Origin: Colias croceus
Taxonomy: Eukaryota > Arthropoda > Insecta > Lepidoptera > Pieridae
NCBI RefSeq assembly: GCF_905220415.1
Contig: NC_059552.1
Span: 325,001 to 389,000, forward strand
Length of the DNA: 64,000 nucleotides
Reading direction: 5' to 3'
The translations under genes and the position numbers were made by a program. The notes under the pieces were generated by a model. It saw only the letters and a program-made list of their open reading frames with translations. It was not told the DNA's origin and made no database searches. Shown piece after piece: positions 1-12,765 of this stretch. Position 1 is the first letter of the stretch; every line of letters begins with the position of its first letter.

Positions 1-737
1 TATAATATATACGTTTGCTAAGAAGCTGTTTATAACGTAGAGTTTCAATTGAAAAAAAAAGAAGAGTTGGTGCAATTGACTGTAGACTTAGCAATGTTTA
101 TTTATGCTGAATAGTACAAAAAATCGACGATACAGCATACTTACCAAAGACTTTTAAAGCAATTGAAAACGGAAATATTTTTAAATTCAAGAGATAATGT
201 ATTTAAATAAAATATCTAACCGAAAGTATCTAGCTAATTGTAGGTTTTCATATTATATTCAGTGCCAAATTTTAACCAATTCCTTCCGCTTTTTTACATG
301 TATATTATATAATTCACAGTCTATCTTCACGAACTATGTAATTCCTTTGTTGTAATATAATATAACTTGTAATACCGACTTGCAATGAAGTCTAGCCCAT
401 ACTGTATCGTTGTTATACACACGATGTATGAAGTTGTTAATTCAAAGCATTTCCTACAAATTAAATGTTACGACCGCTTTGTTTATTACATTAGAAATTA
501 TATTTACGGCTCGTAATGCGCTGAGAATTAACTTAACTTCAAGGCGATTTATTTTATTCTCCTCATTTTAAAGCAGGGACGGTTAAATATACAATATGTA
601 AGGCTTTATTTCAACGAGAGAATATAACATTATGAAGTCCCGTTCCCGTGTGGACTGTGTGGTATGGGACAGATGTATAAATATTATATTATATTACCGT
701 CATCCTACCAAATTCTATGAGCACTTTTTTATAAATA

Positions 738-960
738 GACTATATGCGCTCCACGGTTTCACCCGCGTGGCTCCGCTCTAGTTGGTCTTAGCGTGATGAT
801 ATAGATATAGATATAGGTCTTAGTAGATAATATAATAATAATATATCCTCGATTAATGGGCTATCTAACACCGAAAGATTTTTTTCAAATCGGACCAGTT
901 GTTCCTGAGATTAGCGCGTTCAAACAAACAAACTCTTCAGCTTTATAATATTAGTATAGA
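738..960 (-). mobile_element. Helitron-like non-autonomous element (GCTGAAG family)
   Basis: Read on the - strand, it begins A|TCTATACTAATATTATAAAG and passes through the AACGCGCTAATCTC and GGTCCGATTTGAAA blocks shared with copies at 4416, 16862, 22031, 33537 and 51789. It ends in a CCACG/CGTGG hairpin close to a decayed CTAG. An (ATAG)n stretch interrupts it. Confidence 0.6.
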
Positions 961-1689
961 TATTAATGCAAATTTTTAAAATGTCGCTATGAGTTCATTC
1001 CATAAATCGAAATTAATAAATTTGAATACAAAATCATTTTCGCGCTGTAAAAATATTATCTTCTACTGGAAACTAGGTTTAGTTTTCTTTAGGTTTAAAG
1101 GTCAGCCTTTTCTCTTCCTAATGTCAGTATATGACATTTATTCAAAAACATGTGATAACGTACAGTGCAGGCAAGTAAAGCCACAGTTGAGATAAACGAG
1201 TTCATATTTCAGTGACCTCCGTCAAGCGGACATCGGATCTGGTTTCAAATGGGTTCCGTACAATTGTATGATGAGGGTTTCTGGATGATAATATATCGCC
1301 TGTCGGTTGTAGTATCGATCAAATTATCGGACTAGTGTGTTTCCATTTGTTTGGTTTTAAGTGTATCTTTAAAATGTTATTTATTTTTCATCGATTTTCA
1401 GTACTCCCTGTGTGAATTTGTATTGTCAGTAGCAAGAAGCAAGTAGATAAAATAATATTAAAAAGAAAAGCACTTTATAGTTATACATCAAACAGTTAAA
1501 TTCATTACAGTGCAAGTACAAGATACGTTTAAGCTCCGGCTAAATTCTAATAAAGAACATACCAAAGATTTAATCGCACTAGATAACGCAAATAAATGTT
1601 TTACATAAAATATCTAAGAAAACATGATGATTTAATATTTTACATAGATAAAGGTATTCTATTCTATGTAAAATGATAAATGATAAAAC

Positions 1690-1769
1690 TATGTTAGGAC
1701 GATTCAAAAGTGCTTCTAGAAAAAGTCTTATTGAATAAATAAATGTTTAAATTTGACTTTGAAAATGAC
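1690..1769 (+). repeat. LINE 3'-end fragment (same family as the intact LINE at 55.6 kb)
   Basis: The segments GACGATTCAAAAGTGCTTCT and GAATAAATAAATG match the 3' UTR of the - strand LINE (there GACGATTCGAAAGTGCTACT). It is severely 5' truncated. Confidence 0.5.
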
Positions 1770-2884
1770 TAGGTACAAGTCCTTCAATCCTAAGCTAAAA
1801 TGGCAAATTAATAAATAAATATAAAAATAAAATATAACTTTGTCTCATCACAACATTAGGTAAATAGATATATTGCTTGCAAATACATAGTGAGTGAGCT
1901 TATCAACTTCTAAATCGGTGATGTAAGATGTTGTAATCAAATAACTAGGACTTCTTCAGATATTAAAACTAACAACCATACATGAACACCTTAAACATCA
2001 CACATCACTCGCCTTACAGTCGTCGTGTATCAAAGACACATCCAGCAACATAAGTCTTCACTGCGGGCAATCCCATTTTATTTGCTCCTAGTGTTATTAC
2101 GGGCACTGTCCCGCAAGTCACGAGTTCGTATGTTATAATGTAAGCTCATCTCTAGACGTGATAGTTAACTGATTGTAGACCCGTGTAAGGGAACGCTTTA
2201 CGAGTCTTCCATGAGATAAGTTTAGAGTGAGTATTCTTGTTGGATTGTGTTAAACATGGTTTTGATGGAAGGGTATTACCGCTATTCTAGTGGACATACG
2301 GACTATAAAATATGAGGACTAGGAACTCTATAGATATAATTAAAGAGATGAGACGGAATGCACAGACAGATAACAAAGTAATAATTATTATCCCACCAAA
2401 AACATAAATGTAAAAATTGGAGCCGAGTTCAATCGTTGACTTAATTTGCCAAAAAAAGAAATGAGATCTAAATGTGTGCCAAGTTCTGCAGACAGTCCAG
2501 AAATTTATTTACAAAGATGTATTAAGTTCTTAGGTTGACTGAAAACTCAATTGTTTTATTTTCCCTTAGAGAACAATGTTTATTCCAAAATATAACTTTT
2601 TTCATTTGAATAATATAATTATTTTCACAAAGCAAACAACTAATGACCTATTGAACCCCATAATTTGATGAGGCTAGTTTTTAGAACCTCACAAAATATA
2701 AACAGTGTGTAAAACTAGCCTTCTCGAACTAGTGAATCGTCTCGAACTCGAAATGGTTCGTGTAAATATACACACGGCTGCTGCTCGCCAGTTCTCTTCG
2801 CTTGAACTCGGCTTGACACGCTGCCGCGTGTCTAGATTATTTTATAGGCGTGCATAATATTATAGAAGATAATATCATGTAAAT

Positions 2885-3115
2885 TGGATATGGTAATAGG
2901 GAATTTTTTTTTGGTAATAGGGAAGCGCTTGACCACAATCTCGCCTGATGTTAAGCTGAGATGTGGTCTAAGATGGAACGCGCTTCCCTAGAAGGTACCT
3001 GATCACTCTACGCTTGAAGACCCCCATATTGTGCTCATCGGGGAACACAGATTCAAGAAACATGTTCCAGTCCCTTGCGGTTCGGATAAAGAATGTGGAA
3101 CCGAACCGCTTAGTT
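2885..3115 (-). pseudogene. LINE reverse-transcriptase ORF, C-terminal remnant
   Basis: On the - strand, 3093 down to the TAG at 2968-2970 translates as FFIRTARDWNMFLESVFPDE followed by HNMGVFKRRVIRYLLGKRVP. This resembles the C-terminal tail (RTARDWN..P..YN...FK..V) of jockey-like LINE ORF2 proteins. Nothing upstream of it in the protein is left. About 85 bp of LINE 3' UTR-like sequence follows to roughly 2885. Confidence 0.6.
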
Positions 3116-3642
3116 CAACGTCTAGTAACTAGTACAAAATAAAAAGCTGCCTTACATTAAGACACTTCAGTTTTATTAAAATTCTCCGAAACAAAGGAAG
3201 ATGAAATATTCTTACCGTTTTCTATGAAACAATAATTGCACTGCTTATTACGTAAGATCCTTCATCTCGGAATAAAACTCAGACAGGGCGATTCGATGGT
3301 AATAAAGATTCGCAGATGTTGGGCTCGGCCAGTATTTCTGAATAATGGCCGTCAAATTTGGGTCTGTCCTATTAAAAGTTACGAAGATTATGGGTATTAG
3401 CTTCAGGGGAGAAATTTAACTTTTCCATAATACGCCGAATATTCTTTTTTCATCCATTCATCGTAAGGGTTCATTGAGTTTCTTTTGTGATATTCTCGCT
3501 TTATATTTGTCACTATATTTTTGGGTGAATCTTGTTTGTATAGTCGCCTTGTTTGTGAAATTTCAGGAATTTGTTATCAATGTTAGAGACCTTATTAGAG
3601 TAGGATATTTATTTGAAATGTATACAAAAGTTTAAAGGTCTT

Positions 3643-3960
3643 ATTTTATTTATTTATTTATTTATTTATTTATTTCATAACAACAAGTAATTAACAGGTG
3701 TAAAACCCAAAGCATTACATGTTTAGTTTAAAATAAAATAAAATTTTTATTTATTTATTTATTTATTTATTAGGTCAACCAACATTTGTTAACAATGATT
3801 CTTAAATATAAATATTACATAACGTAATATAAATAGTTCTTGCGTTAAAGTAACAAACAATTAGAGGTTAACACAGCATGCGCCAATTATACAGAGCTAT
3901 TACTTAAAAGTAGGATACTTATTATTTTATTATTAAAAGAATCTAGTCTTATAAAATAAT
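3643..3960 (-). repeat. (TTTA)n tracts and LINE 3'-tail-like sequence
   Basis: Two (TTTA)n runs, near 3646-3676 and 3749-3772, precede AT-rich sequence. They read as (TAAA)n tails of 5'-truncated retroelements on the - strand. No ORF is left. Confidence 0.4.
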
Positions 3961-4415
3961 ATTATGTTATCTTTTCTACAGTACTAAAGTAATACCAGCG
4001 AAACCTTTAATAATAATAAAAGAAGCATTGCATTGAAATGTATCATAGTAGCAGCACAGTCACGTTAATGCTATTTATTTAAAAAAATTATAACATTTAG
4101 ACGAGCTAACACGAAATAAAAACACACTATAAGAGAATATATTATCTTCTATTAGTTTAAATTCAGACATATCTCGTTACTTATTACTTTTAATCTTGGC
4201 GATATTTGTATAACATAAAATTAGTTATTTTCATAACAAACGAAGCATGAAATCATGTGTTTCACAATAAATTAGTTCTCCCACAGAACCTAATTATGAA
4301 ACTTTTGGTGGTGAATCTATAAATGGGATAATACTAATTTGAATTGATATTACTGAACCACTGAATTATCTGGTTCGTGGTAATTTAGCTTATATGTACG
4401 TGAGTGAGCGAAACA

Positions 4416-4614
4416 TCTATACTAATACTACTATACTATATAATAATATTATAAAGCTGTGTTTGTTTGAACGCGCTAATCTCAAGAACTACTGGTCCGA
4501 TTTGAAATATTATTTCGGTGATAGATAGCCCATTCATCGAGGAAGGCTTATATATCATCACGTTAAGACCAACAGGAGCAGAACCACGCGAGAGAAACCG
4601 CGGAGCGCAACTAG
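4416..4614 (+). mobile_element. Helitron-like non-autonomous element (GCTGAAG family)
   Basis: It starts A|TCTATACTAATAC and ends GCGCAACTAG|T. Between are the AACGCGCTAATCTCAAG and GGTCCGATTTGAAA blocks and AGACCAACAGGAGC. The 3' part has the GC-rich hairpin before CTAG that is expected of Helitrons. Confidence 0.7.
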
Positions 4615-5855
4615 TTATAGCACATGATTGTAATAACTATCTGACTGACCTGTGACCTTTATATTATATTTGTAGTGTAATATTATTGGATTTTAGTACA
4701 ATTTGGTTGAAATTCGTGGAACAATCATCGTTATCTTCGAGAAGGATTACACCCGGTAATCCTTCAACTGGAATCAATATTCATAGATTTATAGAATTGT
4801 AAATTAATTGTTATTGATAAGGACAAACATTATTTGGGAAATACCATACAATATTATTTACGCTTCACGTATTTAATAGCTTTCACTTCTGTTACAGAAA
4901 TTTAGTAATAATGAAAAACATTTTTAGACAATTCTTAACTTGATTATAATTAAAATACAGAAACAATATTTAAACAGGAATTTCAATCATAACATAATAT
5001 GTGATTTTGTTGAATATTATACTAATGTTAATTCTAATTTTTCAACCAACTCGAAGAGAATATAAGAACATTATTTTCTTGCAAGTCTAAAAACATGCAA
5101 TTTAAAATTAATAGTGTACGGAACCAAAAACAAAGGCTCCTTATTTCCTCAAGCAGCCCCGAACTCGAGATCCCGCTTTTTAATATTTGAAATGAGTTTT
5201 TTCTTTGAATTTATTTACTTGTAACTTGAGAACCTTTTTAAAGGTTAATTTTCGACCGATGTTTGCGGAGGATGTATTTATTCAGGCATCGCTAGTTGGG
5301 TTCTTCTTGAATTATGTTAAATATTATGTTATTTGGGTCCTCATTATGCATTTTACGAATTGATAGTCGTGCTTAGATGGTTAATTTAATTTAATTTCAT
5401 AAGATAATTTTCAAAAAGTTGCAATAATTATCTGTAGACAAACCGACGCCAAAAAAAGCATAGAATATTAAATTCATAATCGTAAAACAACACAATAATG
5501 TCAACTAAATACGCCATAAAGTAGATATAAAATGTTTATTCAGAAAGTTTCGGTGATAACTGCGCGGGTCAGAGAACAAAAGTAGTGGACATGGGAAGGG
5601 ATGGCAAATTATGGCACTATAGATACTGGAATGGCGACATTTTTATACACTTTGAAAGTGTAGTTACGTGCTCTATGTTTATCGGCCATTGCGGTTTATA
5701 TGTTAATGAGGTTTGGTATGTTTGTGTGACAATTAAAATTTTGGTAGTTTTTGTTTTTGAACCTCCTCGTCCGGAAAATATTAATGAATGATAAATAAAA
5801 ATTATTCGCTACTAATAAGCATCTCGATCTCGTATAAAATAACATTCCAAATATA

Positions 5856-6738
5856 GGGTGTCCCAATAAGAACGCAAGATTTAAATTTGACATAAAACGC
5901 AGATATTTAAAAAAAATTGTGAAAACTTTATTATATCAAAAAGTAGACAAGATGAGGTTATGTTTGGAACAACACATCAGGTAATGGCCGCCGCGGCTTT
6001 GCTGGCACATACGCGATCGTTTCATGAAATTTTCAACACCGTTTCACCGTTTTACATAAATGCTGTGGTATTTCATTAATAAAGCGTCCAATTTCGTCTT
6101 ATATGGCTTGAGTCATCGTCGGCTTAATCGCATAAACCATCGATTTCAAAAAACCCCTAAATCGCATGATCTAGGTGGCCAATTATGGTCCCCAAAGCAT
6201 GAAATAACACGACCGAGAAATGACTGATACAGCAATTGTATTGTTTCTCTGGCTGTATGACAGGTGGTGCCGTCTTGTTGAAACCACATCCCCTCCAGCA
6301 TGCAAGACGCAAATCTTTCGTCAAAATTCGCTGCATAGTGGATTCGGAAACACCAATTTTTGGAGCTCGTTGTTGAATTGAGATGGATGGAGTTTGAGCG
6401 ATATCATCACGTACAGCTGCGATATTTTCGGTTGATCGACCTGGTCGAAGGCGCATTGTTGTCTTTACATCACTAACAGACCCAGTTTCAGCAAATTTTT
6501 CCATTAATCTCTTTACTGATCGCAATTTCTTTGATCGCAATTTGCGTACTGTAGCCGCAAAACTTTCACTATTTTGGTAAAACAAATTTTACAATGAGAA
6601 TGCGTTGATCCTTCGTTTAGCGTTCCATTTTTACTAACCTTATACCTTCTACTAAAAAAAATAACACTTGTTGATATGTCAAACAATGACACTTCGAATG
6701 GTGCCAAATTTAAATCTTGCGTTCTTGTTGGGACACCC
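5856..6738 (-). mobile_element. Tc1/mariner-type element with 34-bp TIRs, internally deleted
   Basis: GGGTGTCCCAATAAGAACGC at 5856 is the inverted match of the right end at 6705-6738, differing at one of 34 positions. Both ends abut TA (TATA context), as expected for a mariner TA target duplication. The total length of 883 bp is short for a full element of about 1.2-1.3 kb. Transposase relics lie on the - strand. The same TIR-proximal words occur nowhere else in the window. Confidence 0.85.
6157..6585 (-). pseudogene. Mariner-like transposase remnant, deleted and frameshifted
   Basis: The N-terminal half shows SVKRLMEKFAETGSVSDVK, then RPGRSTENIAAVRDDIAQTP and SESTMQRILTKDL, a typical mariner-family helix-turn-helix region. 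It then jumps straight to catalytic-domain sequence, which is in another frame: WFQQDGTTCHTARETIQ (second catalytic Asp) followed by NWPPRSCD. The first catalytic Asp region and the end of the domain are missing. Upstream of the helix-turn-helix the frame is also broken. It cannot encode an active transposase. Confidence 0.8.
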
Positions 6739-8614
6739 TATATAATGACGCTGCAAAATTAAAAAAGCTAAATCGACAGATACGTCAATCCTTTCGTCAA
6801 TCTTACAAGTTAGACCCCTCTCCTCTTTATAAGTTGGTACCTAGTTAAAAAAAGTTTTAATCATCCCGAAATTACCGAATGCAGACACATTCAAAATAAA
6901 TGACTTTTAGAAAGCGCTCGCCATGATTTCAACTGAAATTTAAAAATTTAAAGCTTTCAAGTACTCCAGTTTTCCTTAACGATACTCGAGCAATAATTGC
7001 TTCAGAACATAAAACAAATCATTGTATAACAAGTGCTAACGAGCTGCCGTTAAAGTGCAAAACAAGGATTCCATCAAAACGCCCGGAGTTGCGAAAAAAC
7101 TTGCGAGCTCTCGACGGGTGAACTTGACTAATGATTGTAGCATTATACAAGTTTATTGTTAATAAGGTTAACTTTTTCAAGTAACTGGGTCCTACTGGGC
7201 TATTTATTATGCAAACTCGGTGGTGTTGCCGTTGAAAACACATTAATTCATTTTTTTGTATTTTCATATTATTCGCACGTTTAAAAATACGACCGTTAAA
7301 CAATATACGAGTATCTAAATGAACATTACGTAATAAGTGGTTAATCTGTTGTTCAAATTAATTTATTTTTACATTCTTAAAACATTATTATTTTTTCAAT
7401 CAAATAATTGCTTGTAATTCTATGTAATCCCGAAGAAACTATTTATTAAGTAAATAATGTATAGGTTAATCTTAGAAAATACATATAGGAGAACCTCGTG
7501 TATTATAATAACAAATACAATAAGGATATGACTATTGAGGTCAAACGAAACTGAAGCAAAGGGCAAGCTCTCGGAGAATAATATAAATTGAGTTACAAGT
7601 AATAGATTCAGGGCAAAGCCAGGCTTAATCGATTACGGCAAGTTTATCTGGCTTAATTTCGGCTCATGAGATCCCACTTGGTATTATGTTTACGTTAAGC
7701 CTAGGCGTTATTAATTAAGACGATTATGTCTAACGACCGCTACATGAATTCTGTTTTTCATTATAATACGCGAAATACAAGGAATTAATAATTGTCAAGT
7801 TATATTGCGGTGTACTAATTTGTTTCAGTCTCTTTGGTGTAGTATTTAATGTAAATGTAAAAGAATAAATATTTAAGTTTAATACTTTTCGCTGCTACTG
7901 GATTGTAATATGCTTCGCTATTGGATTTATCATTCGATTTTCTTAGCGGTGTAGAAGTAAAACATTTTTTACAGTAATAAATAGGAGATACCATTATATT
8001 TACTAAGGCCTTATAAATAATTTCTCCAATAAATGAACGACAAATAAGAAATTCAACATGGCGTGAATAAATAAAAATTTTTGCTTCAAAACATGATGGC
8101 ATGTGATAAAAATGTTGTAGAAATTTCGAGTACATTATAAGTTATTTATAAAATCATGAGCTTATCATGTCAGATGCTATAAGTGCCGGTCCATTAGTTG
8201 TTAATGGCTCTAAATTAACTTATAGACCATTTGAAGAGGGTTGTTTTGCTTTAAAATTATACGAAGAATTTATTACAGCTTTTTTCTTGCATGTTGCTGA
8301 TTTGATTGAATTTTTGACGTAGAACTAAGTGTCTTGGAGGGTATCTTTTAGTTGAGTTTTTTGTATATTTTATGAATAAAATAATTGTAGATGTTTTTAA
8401 TACAATAATATTAATATTGTAATAATAAAAGTCTCTTAAACAATATGTTATTAGACTAGTCTAATTATTATAACAATAATATGTTATCAGACTAGTTTAA
8501 CTATTAATATTGTTATAATCTAGGTTATACCTCTATTATTAAACACATATTGGGTTGCGTTATGTTTTAATGTGTCTAAGAAACTTTGTCGTTTGTAGAG
8601 CACAATATAATATA

Positions 8615-8784
8615 CTAGTGGTTCGCCCCGGCTTCGCCCGTGGTACCTACATGTTTAAACTTTCCTATCTCTCAAGTTGGATCGAACTGGACATGGTGTG
8701 CGAATTTTATTATAATCGGTTAAGTGGTTTAGGAGTCCATTGAGGACAAACATTGTGACACGAGATTTATATATATTAAGAAGA
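8615..8784 (-). mobile_element. Helitron-like element (CTCGTGTCACAATG family)
   Basis: Reversed, it starts near TCTTAATATATATAAATC, continues CTCGTGTCACAATGTTTGTC, and ends GGGCGAAGCCGGGGCGAAC then CACTAG|T. It shares sequence with 12597-12765 and 41617-41742. Confidence 0.65.
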
Positions 8785-8917
8785 TTACAATTGTTATTTC
8801 AAAACAAGTCTTTTAACATTTTAAATTACTGATAAATGATTTTTTTATGTGTTAAATTACTGTGGTCTATTTAGAGCTGGATGGGTAAAATTTAAAGCAA
8901 TCTTATTAATGGAAAAT

Positions 8918-9034
8918 AATACATATAATAAATCTGTAGAAGGGTCAATTCTGTACATTGAAAATATTGAAAAAATAACTAGCAGGGGGTGTTACTGGAT
9001 CGATACCAAACCCAAATATGTGATTAAAAAAATT

Positions 9035-9093
<59 letters not shown>

Positions 9094-9421
9094 GTATGTG
9101 AAGACATCACGTGAAAACTACCGGTTCGATTTCGATGAAACTTGGTATAATTATACCTTATTATCCTGGGCGTAAAATAGGATACTTTTTATCCTGGAAA
9201 AATATGTAGAAAAAAAATTAATCTCAATTTTTCAGTTATCCATAGACGTTGTTCTGTAGTAGGTACCGCGAACACACGTTGCGTATTATTTATAGACCTA
9301 GCCGTATTTGGGTCCAATAGATATTTATAAGATGTCATTGTCCGAGTTACTCAAAATGGAGAAATAAACCATCCACGCAAAGACCGACATCCGCGCGGAC
9401 GGAGTCGCGGGCGGAAGCTAG
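8918..9421 (+). mobile_element. Helitron-like element with internal (GTCT)n, copy 1
   Basis: This is a family of about 500 bp found five times in the window. It runs from ACATATAATAAATCTGTAGA, through a (GTCT)n tract near 9038-9089, to GGACGGAGTCGCGGGCGGAA followed by GCTAG|T. A CCGCG/CGCGG hairpin sits just before CTAG. This copy has the longest GTCT tract. The 108-residue open frame across it is repeat sequence, not a gene. Confidence 0.7.
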
Positions 9422-9981
9422 TGGAAAATAATTTTATTATATTTCTCGGCCTTGGATCTAACTCCGGAACATTTTTTCATAATTCTTTGATTTTTATACC
9501 TCTACAACTTGCTCAGAATTATGGGGTATTTTTATCACGGAATGAGTTCATTAGGCTCAATAATGAGAAAAACTACTCGTGCTTTAATAGGTCAGGGATG
9601 TCGTATCATGCTACTTAGAAAATTGAGGGCCGCTTTTGTAAATAAATGCACATAAGATAAATTCCTCTTTTTCACGAATCAATAAACATGTTATTTCTCC
9701 AAAAACAATATTTAAGTTTTTTTATTACTACACGAAGTAATGAGCACATGCGATTATTTCCATATCTACACTTTGGTTCCACAGCTATTACACTGTCATG
9801 GTTCATCTCAAATCTATTCAGCATTTAGCGTGATCGAGCAACAACCATCCAAACATTCGTATTTATACTATTAGTACCTAGTTTAAGTAAGTATACATGG
9901 ATTGTTTAATGCAAATAAATCAACTCCAAAACTGATACAATACGTCTTGTTAAATATTCTATTGGCTATTTTAGTGTGTAA

Positions 9982-10396
9982 GGGCGGCCGTACACGGACC
10001 GCTCGAGCAGTTAACGGCTGAGCGACGTACACGGACGGCTCGAGCGGTCGGCGTCAACTGCTCGTGCCGTCGGTTGTTGACCGCTCGAGCCGTCGCTACC
10101 AACCGCTCGAGCCGTTGATTTTTTTGACTAGTCAAGTCATTGATTTTCAGGGGTATAGGGAGCCGTCGACGGCTCTAGCGCAGTCAACGGCTCGAGCAGT
10201 CAGTGTATGCCTCACGACCGCTCGCGAGCCGTCAACGGCACTGTGGAATTTCGTCATGCAGTTGACGGCTTGAAGCGGTCGCGACGGCTCGAGCCGTCAC
10301 GTGTACGGCGGTGCATGAATGCCTATAGTTCACCGCGCGGTCGCGGCTTCAAGCGGTCGGTCTCAACTGCTTGAAGCGGTCCGTGTACGGCCGCCC
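9982..10396. mobile_element. GC-rich Harbinger-like MITE, copy A (415 bp)
   Basis: The ends GGGCGGCCGTACACGGACCG and CGGTCCGTGTACGGCCGCCC are perfect inverted repeats, and the match continues imperfectly to about 31 bp. TAA flanks both sides (9979-9981 and 10397-10399), fitting the TWA target duplication of PIF/Harbinger elements. The interior is packed with CGGCTCGAGC-type words in both orientations, so it can fold extensively. No transposase is present; the 69-residue open frame is incidental. Confidence 0.8.
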
Positions 10397-10406
10397 TAAA
10401 TAGTTA

Positions 10407-10821
10407 GGGCGGCCGTACACGGACCGCTCGAGCAGTTAACGGCTGAGCGACGTACACGGACGGCTCGAGCGGTCGGTCGTTGACGGCTCGAGCCGTCGGT
10501 TCTTGACTGCTCGAGCCGTCGCTACCAACCGCTCGAGCCGTTGATTTTTTGACTAGTCGCGTCATTGATTTTCAGGGGGATAGGAAGCCGTCGACGGCTC
10601 TAGCGCAGTCAACGGCTCGAGCAGTCAGTGTATGCCTCACGACCGCTCGCGAGCCGTCAACGGCACGATGGAATTTCGTCATGCAGTTGACGGCTTGAAG
10701 CGGTCGCGACGGCTCGAGCCGTCACGTGTACGGCGGTGAATGAATGCCTATAGTTCACCGCGCGGTCGCGGCTTCAAGCGGTCGGTCTCAACTGCTTGAA
10801 GCGGTCCGTGTACGGCCGCCC
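10407..10821. mobile_element. GC-rich Harbinger-like MITE, copy B (415 bp)
   Basis: This is a near-identical copy of the element at 9982, with the same length and ends. It is flanked by TTA at 10404-10406 and 10822-10824. Only 10 bases separate the two copies. The different TWA triplets argue for two insertions rather than a simple tandem duplication. Confidence 0.8.
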
Positions 10822-11401
10822 TTAAAATTGCGTCAGTTATTTATCACCAAACGTCATTTATATACATTCCCCCAATTCTCAGAGGCAACGAGCATATCGC
10901 CGTATATCCAACGCAGGCGACGAACCGCGTGACAAATGACAAGAAATACACATAAAATAACGGGATAAAAAACTATTTAGGACCTTTATTGGCTATAAAG
11001 ATGCCCCTTGTTTATAGTTTCCGAGGGTCCACTGTGATTAACTCTGTTTGAGAGAAGTTAATTTGAAGTTGGGAAATATTACCCAATGCGGAGTTCCGAC
11101 CGAACTGCGGTGGGAGTGTCAAGTTTCTATGGATTTGGGCAAAACTGTCTGGTTTCTTATTCTTTAATTATTATAGTATTATAAATAGGTTGTAGATATT
11201 TTCACTTGTATTGTTTCTTTTAAGTTTCGAACTATGATTAATATTATGTGATTGTTTTTTTGTGACTACACATGCAGATTGTTAAATAGATACTGCTACT
11301 TGCTATGGGCAGATATATGATTAGCTTTATTATTTACAAATATAAATCCTCCTGATAAAGTTAAATATATGAAGCGTGTGTCACTTATCATCTACATACA
11401 T

Positions 11402-11553
11402 AATAGATCAGGGTTGCCTGGAAGAGGTTGCTTTTGAGCAATAAGGCCGCCTTTTAGTACGTATGTGCCGTGTGTTTTCATTGTATTTAATTATAGTATA
11501 GCTTATTTATGTATGGTACATTATGTACAATAAAGAATAAAATAAAATCTCTT
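11402..11553 (+). repeat. LINE 3' UTR fragment
   Basis: The stretch GCCTGGAAGAGGTTGCTTTT, then GAGCAATAAGGCCGCC, ending ATTATGTACAATAAAGAATA and AAATAAAAT, is a common lepidopteran non-LTR retrotransposon 3' end. It has the AATAAAG-like signal and an A-rich tail. Confidence 0.6.
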
Positions 11554-12596
11554 ACATCTCAATCAAAAACTCCACGAATCATTCGAGCATAAATAAATTG
11601 CAGGCACTCAAACAGATTAGCAGATATGAAATCACTCAGCCAATGTTCGGAGCCATTACGCTAAATTTATAGTAGTTTGAAGCTGGGTAAGCTATTGTCC
11701 ACTAAGACACTTTTGTGAGCACTTCCCTGCGTGATGGCCGTAAATTATAGTTCAATGAATATTGCTTTGGATAAGTGATGGCCATTTTGTATTTTTATTC
11801 GAGTTACTGTGTAGCTGTAGGTGTAAGTAGTTGGTAATTGTGAATGTAAAGCAGAGAACATTTAAAAATATATTGAAGTTTTTTTTTTAAAGATTTTGTG
11901 ACAAAGCAATTTTTATAAATTATGTAGAGTTCATTCCAGATTAACCTTCTCTTTCTTTATACTTTCAGTTTTTCTCTTCTTCTGTATTTATATTTAGTAA
12001 CCAAATAGATAATATCGTATCAAAATCTTAAAATATACTAATTACATGGATTCTACATTATTTTAATACTACACATATAAACAAGAAAATCTGTTACCTT
12101 AAACTTGTAACTTATCAAATTTATGTTCGCCTCGCATCACGGTACAGTGACGCAATCTGGAGTTATTACTGCTTTACGACTGCTTCGTGCAATAACCGCT
12201 GTTTAGTGACATGACGTCATAACCTCGTACGGATTATATTTTAGCTAATATGAAGGAATCAGAGCGAGATGTTGGGACTTTGATATACGTTTGTAGTAGG
12301 GTTGGATTCCAATGTAAATATTTATAATATAAAATATGTGTGTGTGTGAATACATTTCTGCTATTTTTTTAATATTATATACAGGATACATACGTAGATA
12401 ATACAGAATTATTTTCTCACATTAAAGAAGTCGTGTAGCATTGTTATAGTCGATTCGTATTTCCATAAAATACAGAAAATGTTTTATCGAAATATGTGTA
12501 AGAAAAATATGCATGTAAGGTTGTTATTAATTAATATGAAGTTCTAAATTAAATTTTATTGTTAGTCTTAGTATTAAAATAAAAATACTACATAAA

Positions 12597-12765
12597 TCTT
12601 ATATATAAAATTCTCGTGTCACAATGTTAGTCTGCATACTCCTCCGAAACGGCTGGACCGATTCTCATGAAATTTTCTGTGCATATCGGGTAAGTCTGAG
12701 AATCGGCCAACATCTATTTTTCATATGTACCACGGGCGAAGCCGGGGCTGACCGCTAGACGCTAG
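12597..12765 (+). mobile_element. Helitron-like element (CTCGTGTCACAATG family)
   Basis: It starts A|TCTTATATATAAAATTC, carries CTCGTGTCACAATGTTAGTC, CGGCTGGACCGATTCTCATG and GGGCGAAGCCGGGGCTGACC, and ends GCTAG|T. The last bases are duplicated (CGCTAGACGCTAG). Confidence 0.75.

Noticed and set aside
7019..7303. 94-residue - strand open frame
   Set aside because: No recognisable domain, AT-driven composition and no supporting context.
8400..8520. AATATTAATATTGT-rich imperfect inverted repeats considered as a MITE
   Set aside because: Low-complexity AT sequence; no clear ends or target duplication.
10064..10273. 69-residue open frame in GC-rich DNA
   Set aside because: It falls wholly inside the Harbinger-like MITE; low-complexity CTCGAG words explain its openness.
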